From Eubacterium sp. (lineage in GTDB: Bacteria; Bacillota; Clostridia; Lachnospirales; Lachnospiraceae), in NCBI GenBank assembly GCA_024698585.1, contig JAILRB010000010.1, forward strand, positions 1 to 64,000: a DNA stretch of 64,000 bases, given 5' to 3'. Positions 56,670 to 64,000 of this stretch are shown in pieces. The position numbers and the translations under genes were made by a program. Each line of letters opens with the position of its first letter. Position 1 is the first letter of the stretch. The notes below the pieces were generated by a model. It was not told the DNA's origin, made no database searches, and was given only the letters and a program-made list of their open reading frames with translations.

Positions 56670-57623
56670 CTAAAAAAATCCATCCATTGTTTCAAAATCA
56701 AATTGAATCTGTTCATCCAACCATGATTTTTGTTCTGCAATATGCACCACATCATCCGTTCTGCCATGTCCAATCAGAAACGGCGATTCCGGATCATGTT
56801 TTTTCCGATTTTCTTCCACCTCTTTTTTTCTGGTATTAGCGTAACAATACCTGCATAAATGTCCACAAGTATCATAACTTCCAATATCTGCTCCCAGATA
56901 ACAGGCACATGCCAATCCACGCTGACTTTTCTTTTTCGGTGCTTTTAAATGACGGTGCAGTGCTGTCTCAAAGGTTTCCATCGTAAGACACCCTTTACAA
57001 TCCACTCCAAATCGTTCCAGTTCCTTTCCTTCCGCGCATGCCTTTAGTGTCATCCCATTGGTTCGACATATTTCTGAAAAGGCCCGACCTAAAGTCAGAC
57101 GTTCCTTCTCTGTCACCTCTCTTGCTTCCGGGAAATTCCGCTGAACCTTCTTATATAAATCAATAAAAGATATCACGCAGGTTTTCGTATACCCTGCCAA
57201 GGTTCCAGCCATATGTTTAAAATCAGCAATATGACGCTCTATTGTATACGTTTCATTGATCAAAATCGGATCGTAACGCCATCCGATAGAATCCACACCA
57301 ACCATCTTCGAAAGTTTCCGAAAATCCTGTAAAACAATTTCCTTTTCCGGCACATTGGGTTCTATTTCTTTTCCGTATGGCGTAATGGTCACAAACCAAT
57401 ATTGACCATAGGGCTTCAGAAGTTCCATATAAGGAAACATTGGCTCCGGATTCTTGGTACAAAATCCAATCAGATCCACTACCTCAGGTGACAAACTGTA
57501 CTGCGTCACCTGTTCCGGATAATACGGATTCCGTACTATGACATATCCTTCCTTCAACCGATTGGCAAACCATTTCGCATAAAATGCCGGAATATCTGTT
57601 CTTGCTCCGGTTTGTATAATCAT
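56670..57623 (-). CDS. DUF1848 family protein (radical-SAM-like Cys motif)
   Basis: MIIQTGARTDIPAFYAKWFANRLKEGYVIVRNPYYPEQVTQYSLSPE; C-terminal CGHLCRYCYANT. Start shifted to the Met with SD. Confidence 0.85.
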   Translation of the reverse strand: MIIQTGARTDIPAFYAKWFANRLKEGYVIVRNPYYPEQVTQYSLSPEVVDLIGFCTKNPEPMFPYMELLKPYGQYWFVTITPYGKEIEPNVPEKEIVLQDFRKLSKMVGVDSIGWRYDPILINETYTIERHIADFKHMAGTLAGYTKTCVISFIDLYKKVQRNFPEAREVTEKERLTLGRAFSEICRTNGMTLKACAEGKELERFGVDCKGCLTMETFETALHRHLKAPKKKSQRGLACACYLGADIGSYDTCGHLCRYCYANTRKKEVEENRKKHDPESPFLIGHGRTDDVVHIAEQKSWLDEQIQFDFETMDGFF

Positions 57624-57704
57624 ACGCCCACCCCTTCTCCGTAAAACTTGCTTTCTTATATAATAAAACATGCCCTATGCAAAAAGCAAGGGCACGTATA
57701 ATCT

Positions 57705-58043
57705 CTATTTCGCTTTAAATGGCTGATAATATTTCTGCTGATACTGATAATCCTGATACATTCGCTGCACACGGTCGGACATTCCATACCATGATACCGC
57801 AGCTACAACCCACCCGATGATAGCAGCAATGAGGTATGACTTTGCCGCATGAGGCTGTGTACTTTTCTTAAATATCGCTAAAAGCAAGCCAACAATTGGA
57901 ATCAAGAATGATACAATCACAAGAAAAATCGACGTTCTATCACCAAATCCCCTTCCTCTTTTTGACTCAAATCCATATCCGCAGTTTGGACATTTGGTTT
58001 CGCGTTCAAACATCTGAAAACCACATCGATAACACTGTTTCAT
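57705..58043 (-). CDS. zinc-ribbon membrane protein
   Basis: CYRCGFQMFERETKCPNCGYGF plus two TM segments. Confidence 0.75.
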   Translation of the reverse strand: MKQCYRCGFQMFERETKCPNCGYGFESKRGRGFGDRTSIFLVIVSFLIPIVGLLLAIFKKSTQPHAAKSYLIAAIIGWVVAAVSWYGMSDRVQRMYQDYQYQQKYYQPFKAK

Positions 58044-58187
58044 CTTCTATTACTCCTTATCTCATCGTAATGTTTGTATCAAATCCGCTCAGTTGATACC
58101 TTCACAAGTGTAGCAGTTTCCCTCACCCTTGTCAATAATTCAACCATTTCCGCTTAAAGTTCCCATCCCGAACCGATTTTCGGTGCC

Positions 58188-58418
58188 TTGATGGGGGCCG
58201 TATTTGGACCAGTCGTGTTCTCAGTCGTTCTGTTAATTTTATGTGGCGTTGTATTCGTTACCAGTCCTGCCGGCTTGCTAGATACATTGACTCCGGAGTG
58301 GATGAACGGAACTTTCTGGGCAATTGCTTATCCGATAGGACTTGGAATTGCCTTAATACTATTTATAATTTATGTCATCTTTTTTATCCGCCATCTAAAA
58401 AAAGCTGATACCATATAA
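58188..58418 (+). CDS. small two-TM membrane protein
   Basis: 76 aa hydrophobic ORF followed by a terminator; no clear SD. Confidence 0.45.
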   Translation: MMGAVFGPVVFSVVLLILCGVVFVTSPAGLLDTLTPEWMNGTFWAIAYPIGLGIALILFIIYVIFFIRHLKKADTI

Positions 58419-58436
58419 CTTTGGTATCAGCTTTTT
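58398..58436. terminator. bidirectional terminator
   Basis: AAAAAGCTGATACC ... GGTATCAGCTTTTT. Confidence 0.75.
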
Positions 58437-59116
58437 CTTATTTTTCTAATTCTTTCCATTCCAATAACACCACCGCATGCAATCAATAACACGATTACCT
58501 GGTACCCGGAAACAATCTTTCCCATATGGGATTCCCTCAGAAATTCAATTCCAACCTTTGACAGTGCAGAAATCACCAAAACAATTTCAGCAACTCTCAG
58601 TCGTTCTTTCCCTTTCATATATAATGTCAGGCCACAAACAAAAATCAAAAGAAATACCACCACTTCCAGCAATTGAACCGGAAAAAAACACTTTCCGTTT
58701 TTCACGCCATAAGATACGCAAAACGGACCCTTATAAGGAATTCCATTACAACATCCGGCAATGTGGCAAGATATTTTAGAAAGTCCGTACATCAACGGTG
58801 CCACAATAATCCATGCTGCAACAGAGTCCCGAATATGATCTCGATGTATCAACGCAGAACCGATTGCGCCAACAATCAATCCCAGCGCACCGCCGGCACC
58901 AACAAATCCTACTTGATAAATATTTCCCGAAAGATTAATTCCCATCAAATAGGAAAAAAGTAGTATCGAAATAAAAGTGAAAAGTGCTGTGTATCTTATG
59001 GTCTCCTTCTTTGCGCCCGCTTTTTTCATCAGCAGACAGGAAACCGCAACGCCGATCACAATAGAACTAAGGACAATTGGCGTATAAAATGTGTACTTTA
59101 GTTTTGGTATATACAT
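58427..59116 (-). CDS. prolipoprotein diacylglyceryl transferase-like (Lgt family) membrane protein
   Basis: CHIAGCCNGIPYKGPFCVSYG and PVQLLE motif; start at Met with GAGGAGG SD. Confidence 0.7.
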   Translation of the reverse strand: MYIPKLKYTFYTPIVLSSIVIGVAVSCLLMKKAGAKKETIRYTALFTFISILLFSYLMGINLSGNIYQVGFVGAGGALGLIVGAIGSALIHRDHIRDSVAAWIIVAPLMYGLSKISCHIAGCCNGIPYKGPFCVSYGVKNGKCFFPVQLLEVVVFLLIFVCGLTLYMKGKERLRVAEIVLVISALSKVGIEFLRESHMGKIVSGYQVIVLLIACGGVIGMERIRKIRKS

Positions 59117-59133
59117 TTCATTGCCTCCTCGAC

Positions 59134-59541
59134 TTATCCGATTTCGCCGCAACCTTCACAAGCGTCTCCGCAACTCTTTATGACCTCGCCTAATGCCCAA
59201 ACCAGTAACACTATAAATACAACAAATAATATTACGGCAAGAAATATCATAACGATATATAACCACATCAGCACTTTCCCCATTGTGCTTTGAGGGTATC
59301 TAACCCGAACGGAAATCATTAGTCCCCATGCTGCAATGTGAGCAATTATACAAATCGATGTAAGAAAAGTCTGAATATGATCCATCATATTACCACGGAT
59401 TCCCAAAATTTTACTTGCCAAACTATCCATCATTAGGGAAATCATTGGGACGCCAAACATACACAACAAGGATAGTGTACACCACTTTTTAGCCTCTTGA
59501 TTTTCCTTCGGTGTCAATTCATTTTTTTCCTGATTGTCCAT
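59134..59541 (-). CDS. hypothetical membrane protein
   Basis: 135 aa, TM segments, C-terminal Cys cluster SCGDACEGCGEIG. Confidence 0.65.
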   Translation of the reverse strand: MDNQEKNELTPKENQEAKKWCTLSLLCMFGVPMISLMMDSLASKILGIRGNMMDHIQTFLTSICIIAHIAAWGLMISVRVRYPQSTMGKVLMWLYIVMIFLAVILFVVFIVLLVWALGEVIKSCGDACEGCGEIG

Positions 59542-59620
59542 AACATACTCCTGTTAATTATTCTTCAATGCCATTTCAACAGTCCTTTTATTGTATCACA
59601 TCTTCAAATTCTTTTAAATA

Positions 59621-60430
59621 TTATTTCCCTATAGTCACCAGCGTGCTGTTCAGCACAAATCCTATGTTCTGGTAACATCGATTGGATGAAACATAATCCG
59701 CATCTGCATATAGCAATGGTATTTTTCCATCACTGATAATTTCTTCGCAAACCTGATTGATCAGCCAGCCGGCGTAACGCTTCCCGCGTTCTTCCTCTAC
59801 CGTATAACACTCTGATACTGCAATATATTCATCGGATTCAAAACGCTTTGCGCAGAAGGACACTGCTTTTCCCTCACTGTTTCTCCATACAAACAAATTC
59901 TGTTGTTCAAGACCTTCCTTAGCTCTCTTGATACTATCCTCTTCGGAAACAACAAGTCCACTGATTGCCTGACTTGCTTCCCGCGTCAACCTTGCCGCAA
60001 GCTCTACTTCATCTTTAGCAAGTCTTCCGCCTTTTCCATCCACCTTTTCTTTCGGCTTTTTTGGAACCGGGCATTCATAGGAATTGATATTCACTAACGC
60101 TTTAAACCCTCCGCCATCTTCATTGATTCTCTTGATTAAATACTCGGCAATATCCTGTCTTGTATTGATACGATAATCGCTCAAAGGGGCAAACTCAGTT
60201 TTCAGCACTTCATAAATCTGATTCAATTCCTCCTTCGTAACATCCTTTGCCGTCCAAACCCAAAGTGGATAAAAATTCGTTCCGGAACAGGTAATCACAA
60301 TCCTCTTATGATCTGTAATAACTGTTCCAACGCCATCTCCGATAATGCGATATAACACCGCATAAGGGACTTTATCTTCCTCGATTAACGCTCTTAATTC
60401 CGAGCAATCCTGTTTTTCATATTTTTTCAT
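59621..60430 (-). CDS. GNAT family acetyltransferase
   Basis: C-terminal YTVEEERGKRYAGWLINQVCEEII...SNRCYQNIGF. Confidence 0.75.
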   Translation of the reverse strand: MKKYEKQDCSELRALIEEDKVPYAVLYRIIGDGVGTVITDHKRIVITCSGTNFYPLWVWTAKDVTKEELNQIYEVLKTEFAPLSDYRINTRQDIAEYLIKRINEDGGGFKALVNINSYECPVPKKPKEKVDGKGGRLAKDEVELAARLTREASQAISGLVVSEEDSIKRAKEGLEQQNLFVWRNSEGKAVSFCAKRFESDEYIAVSECYTVEEERGKRYAGWLINQVCEEIISDGKIPLLYADADYVSSNRCYQNIGFVLNSTLVTIGK

Positions 60431-60838
60431 TTACACAACCTCCTCTGTTTTAAATTCTATGTCGTCTCTTACATTCTTTACTGCGATTTGGAAGTCATCC
60501 TCATAAATAACTTCTCCCGGGATTTCATTACTCACCGACTTATACAGTCGAGTCCCGTACTTCTTTGCTATTTCACGGTAAAAAGTCATCTGCTCATAAA
60601 TGTCATTTCCCTGAGCATTGTCCTTAAACCAGGTGACTGCTCCCTCGGGATTTCCCTGTTCGTAGAAGGGGGGCACCGGAAGTACCTTTTCAAAATATGC
60701 TTTGTTTTTCCAATAGGTTTCTACCTCTTTCTCATTCATAACGCCTTCCTCTACCAACTTCCAGACCGCGGTAAAAATTCCTCTGGGCTGTCCGGTAATA
60801 TACGCATTTTCTTTTGTGTGAACTCTGTAATACTTCAT
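60431..60838 (-). CDS. hypothetical protein
   Basis: 135 aa, MKYYRVHTKENAYITGQPRG; abuts the GNAT gene. Confidence 0.65.
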   Translation of the reverse strand: MKYYRVHTKENAYITGQPRGIFTAVWKLVEEGVMNEKEVETYWKNKAYFEKVLPVPPFYEQGNPEGAVTWFKDNAQGNDIYEQMTFYREIAKKYGTRLYKSVSNEIPGEVIYEDDFQIAVKNVRDDIEFKTEEVV

Positions 60839-60855
60839 TGTTTCCTCCTTAAAAT

Positions 60856-60896
60856 AAAAGAACCATCAAACAAATACATTGTCTGATGGTTCTTTT
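60856..60896. terminator. intrinsic terminator after small ORF
   Basis: AAAAGAACCATCA ... TGATGGTTCTTTT. Confidence 0.75.
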
Positions 60897-60926
60897 CTGC
60901 ATTTTAATAACTTTCTTTTCGGAATA

Positions 60927-61040
60927 TCAGTCATCCTGCAACATCAAATAATTTCCATCAGCAATAAAACCATAATCACAATGAATCATAGCCATAATCA
61001 TGTTAATATGCAAATGTGAAATCATTCTCTTGTTCTGCAT
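60927..61040 (-). CDS. 37-aa small ORF with its own promoter and terminator
   Basis: MQNKRMISHLHINMIMAMIHCDYGFIADGNYLMLQDD*; SD GAAAGGAGAG; promoter TTGACA-17-TATCAT upstream. Confidence 0.55.
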   Translation of the reverse strand: MQNKRMISHLHINMIMAMIHCDYGFIADGNYLMLQDD

Positions 61041-61059
61041 GACGCTCTCCTTTCAAAAC

Positions 61060-61112
61060 ATTATATCGATATAATTATCACTTATGATACACACTTTAAG
61101 GACACATGTCAA
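61060..61112 (-). promoter_or_regulatory. sigmaA promoter plus 16-bp perfect palindrome
   Basis: TTGACA (61107-61112), TATCAT (61084-61089), 17-bp spacer; ATTATATCGATATAAT at 61060-61075. Confidence 0.65.
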
Positions 61113-61177
61113 GATTCTCTTAACTGAAATCCTCGCTTATATAATATAGTATTCGTATAATTCCATTCCCCATTGAA

Positions 61178-61447
61178 TTATTTCTTTTCATTATCCGGTT
61201 CTACAATGAATTGATCCATTTCCAACGCATCTGTAATTACCACACCGTCGTATCCCAATTCTTTCCGAAGCATTTTTGTCACAATCTTTTTCGATAATGT
61301 TGCCGGATAATATCCCTTCGTCTTACCGTCTGCCATCAGGATTTCATCATCAAACTGTGGGAAGGTGGTAGCTGATGTCATAATCATTTTAGCACCGCCA
61401 TCAATCGCCTTCTTATAGGTTGATAAACCTTCTTTTATCCTCTCTGT
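61178..61447 (-). pseudogene. GH3 (NagZ-like) internal fragment
   Basis: RIKEGLSTYKKAIDGGAKMIMTSATTFPQFDDEILMADGKTKGYYPATLSKKIVTKMLRKELGYDGVVITDALEMDQF, without the rest of the enzyme. Confidence 0.75.
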
Positions 61448-61984
61448 CTATTTATCTCCCAATTCGTTCTGTCCATTTCTAATTGAATCATATACTTTTT
61501 GATATCTCTGAACTTTTGTAATGATAGCAAGATCAGACTCGGCATACTTCAGCAATCCCTCTGCATCAACCCAACGATAATCAACAGCTTCTTCCTCCTG
61601 CAACACAACCGATTCCTTATCACAATCTACATAAGCAATATATGAATAGATATAACTGTGACTTTTATCTCTAAAAGAAATATCAATCAATTCAAGGTTG
61701 TCTGCTTTGATTCCCGTTTCCTCAAACAATTCTCTTTTGGCACATTCCAGAGGTTCTTCCCCTAGTTGTGCCGAACCACCTGCACTTGCATCCCAATATG
61801 CCGGATACACGTCCTTGTCAGGATGCCTCTGCGTCAAAAGAAAACTTCCATCTTTGTGCTTTACAAGAACATCACCAACCAAATGATATCTTCCTTCCGG
61901 AATCAAATTATTTTTCCCATGACGACGTTCCCAGATTTCTCCGGTTCTGTTTCCTTCCCTATCATAAAGATCCCATAATTCCAT
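61448..61984 (-). CDS. NUDIX hydrolase (IPP isomerase-like)
   Basis: ELWDLYDREGNRTGEIWERRH; NUDIX box AGGSAQLGEEPLECAKRELFEETGI. Confidence 0.92.
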   Translation of the reverse strand: MELWDLYDREGNRTGEIWERRHGKNNLIPEGRYHLVGDVLVKHKDGSFLLTQRHPDKDVYPAYWDASAGGSAQLGEEPLECAKRELFEETGIKADNLELIDISFRDKSHSYIYSYIAYVDCDKESVVLQEEEAVDYRWVDAEGLLKYAESDLAIITKVQRYQKVYDSIRNGQNELGDK

Positions 61985-62076
61985 TTCATATTCTCCTATA
62001 ATACAATAAAACTATAAACTACAAATTTATTATATCACATGATTTTTGATAATGTCCTATCTTGCTTTGTCTTTCA

Positions 62077-62892
62077 TTAGGATTCCATAACATATTTCAT
62101 TGATATCTTATTTAATTCGTTGATAACCTTTTCATTTTTTAATTTCCTGGCTACCGGCATAAAAATGGAAATCGTTTCTTTTGCTCTTCTCTGTTTTTCA
62201 CTTTCCTCCATATATTCGATAGTTCTCATATTATGAAGGCGCTCTGCCATTTTTATCACAGTACATTCTTCATCCCCCAGACCATCCTTCTCAATATCAT
62301 AATCTCTTAATCGAATAATGATTTGCGCAACATCTTTTGGCAATGCATTCTTTATGTCATCGATTGTGATATCTGTCTTTCGAAACACATCACAAAACAT
62401 GCCTGCATAAACTACGTTGGATTCAGCACCCATTTGCACAAGTAATAACGACACATTTAGTAAATGGGTAACATACTCATCTCCGGAATATCGTTTCCTA
62501 TCTGCATACACCTTCTGACAGAAAGCGTAAACCTTTTCCAACTCCGAAGAATCCAATTTGTTTTCTGTCATTTTCCGATTTAACAAATCAAACAATTCTT
62601 CCTTCAGCAAATGTTCCTCAGTTTTTTCATAAAAAGCATAACGATTCATATCACTACCTCCTAAATGCATGATTTCTAAATTCATCGCATACAAAAGAGA
62701 GGGCGAAAATCCATAATAACTTTTAAAAGCCTTAATAAATCCACTGTGAGATTCCCATCCATATTCAATTGCCACATCCAGAATTTTATTTCCCCGCAGA
62801 ATGGACTCCGAAGCATCAATCACTTTTCTATCCATCTTTTCTCCTTTTGCAATCTGATGATATCCATAAAGTAACATCTTTGTTGGTATCAT
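62077..62892 (-). CDS. AraC-type HTH fused to RelA/SpoT-like HD region
   Basis: ILRGNKILDVAIEYGWESHSGFIKAFKSYYGFSPSLL plus YVTHLLNVSLLLVQMGAESNVVYAGMFCDVF...KMAERLHNMRTIEYM. Confidence 0.75.
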   Translation of the reverse strand: MIPTKMLLYGYHQIAKGEKMDRKVIDASESILRGNKILDVAIEYGWESHSGFIKAFKSYYGFSPSLLYAMNLEIMHLGGSDMNRYAFYEKTEEHLLKEELFDLLNRKMTENKLDSSELEKVYAFCQKVYADRKRYSGDEYVTHLLNVSLLLVQMGAESNVVYAGMFCDVFRKTDITIDDIKNALPKDVAQIIIRLRDYDIEKDGLGDEECTVIKMAERLHNMRTIEYMEESEKQRRAKETISIFMPVARKLKNEKVINELNKISMKYVMES

Positions 62893-62985
62893 GCTTTTCC
62901 AATATTGCCCAATCGTTGTGAGTCTTATTTATTATGCTTTTGGCTGAACCTGTATTGATGCGGCAACGCCTTTTCTTCTTTCCGA

Positions 62986-63696
62986 TTAGTTCATTTCCTT
63001 AATAGCTCCGTCACTTATAACATAATATTTTCCCATGATTTCTTCCTTGCCGTCATCAGAATACAGATAACTACCATCTGGGATTGCAATAAACGTACGT
63101 CCCGTGCTGTCAGCATATGTAATGTCTTCAAACAATCTTTTCCCGTCTAAAAAATCGTCTTTTATATCCTGATAATGTGGAAGAAGCTGTGTTTCGGTCA
63201 GTCCCAGCCCCGGAAAGAATTTTACATAATCAGGGTCTACTGACTCTCCTTCCAGTTCCGGCTGAGCGTAAACTTCTGTTGCACTATTCATACTTCCTGC
63301 ACTGATTCCAAAGATAACGCCATCAAAATCTTCAAGCAACTCTTTTAATCTAATTTCATCAAAGAACTTTTTCTGTGTCGGAACATGTCCACCACCTAGT
63401 ATAATAAAGTTACTTTCCTTTACTAACTTTTCAGCATCATTTTGATTCCTTCTGTCTAACACATTATAGGATTCAAATTTCATTCCTGATATTTCTGCTG
63501 TGTATTTGACTCCGAATGCAAAATCATCCGTCCTTTCTGCATTATCCGGTGATGCAGTAATAAACAATGCCTTATTATATTGTTCTACTGCCTTCTGCAT
63601 GCGACTGGTAAATTCATTTTCTGTACTATATGGAAGCCCCCTACCTACAAAGGGACTACTTGTTAAAAATAATATTTTACTCATAAACACCTCCAC
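62986..63696 (-). CDS. peptidase S51 (dipeptidase E-like) family protein
   Basis: ILGGGHVPTQKKFFDEI and GISAGSMNSA; start may be internal MSKILFLT. Confidence 0.85.
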   Translation of the reverse strand: MEVFMSKILFLTSSPFVGRGLPYSTENEFTSRMQKAVEQYNKALFITASPDNAERTDDFAFGVKYTAEISGMKFESYNVLDRRNQNDAEKLVKESNFIILGGGHVPTQKKFFDEIRLKELLEDFDGVIFGISAGSMNSATEVYAQPELEGESVDPDYVKFFPGLGLTETQLLPHYQDIKDDFLDGKRLFEDITYADSTGRTFIAIPDGSYLYSDDGKEEIMGKYYVISDGAIKEMN

Positions 63697-63748
63697 ACAT
63701 TTTTAATCACTTTGTTTATAATCACCAATTATGGAAGTGGGCGTCTTA

Positions 63749-64000
63749 TCAGACTGGGATAAAATCTGCTTGCACTTCCAATATATTTTCACTTTCGTTT
63801 AATATCTCAACTAACCTTTCATCCAAATCCGGATGATTATCCCTGTAATCAACTTCTCCTATCTCACTTCTTACCGGGAAAGCTAATTTTTCCTCATTAA
63901 GACTAAATTGTGCATGAACATTTTCTTTATTTCCTCTTGCATCAAGCCTGATCCATTTATTAAGTTCATAAATATATACTGTGTTTAACGCATGTATAAT
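63749..64000 (-). CDS. partial CDS at right edge, transglutaminase-like C-terminus
   Basis: Hand translation ...IIHALNTVYIYELNKWIRLDARGNKENVHAQFSLNEEKLAFPVRSEIGEVDYRDNHPDLDERLVEILNESENILEVQADFIPV*. Confidence 0.65.
   Translation of the reverse strand: MIHALNTVYIYELNKWIRLDARGNKENVHAQFSLNEEKLAFPVRSEIGEVDYRDNHPDLDERLVEILNESENILEVQADFIPV

Overview
Low-GC Firmicutes chromosome segment, probably Lachnospiraceae (inferred from gene content only). The first ~33 kb and last ~8 kb are mostly housekeeping or ordinary accessory genes: nrdD, MATE transporter, [FeFe] hydrogenase, mgtE, purC, mntP, a RsmF-type methyltransferase, mutY, an asnB-like gene, a CDF transporter, and others. The centre (~36-56 kb) looks like one coherent glycan-utilisation locus. 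It encodes a GH87-like beta-helix enzyme (mycodextranase/alpha-1,3-glucanase type), a second membrane-anchored beta-helix hydrolase, an F5/8C-type binding protein, two GH65 phosphorylases, beta-phosphoglucomutase, a sugar ABC transporter without ATPase, a LacI regulator, and four copies of an unrecognised ~130-150 aa module, one on a protein with an APQTG sorting signal. A class B sortase fused to BspA-like leucine-rich repeats is divergent from that protein. A shared 14-bp operator (GTTTAACGTTAAAC and variants) precedes three units of the locus, so I infer a LacI-controlled alpha-1,3-glucan/nigerose-type regulon. The most unusual non-coding signal is a pair of intergenic arrays, 2723-2979 and 17115-17533. 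Short inverted arms (AGGTGG/CCACCT and TACCCT/AGGGTA) alternate with an almost exact 63-bp and 64-bp period, while the sequence between arms diverges. They do not look like CRISPR, coding sequence or terminators. No tRNA, rRNA, transposase or CRISPR-cas genes were recognised.
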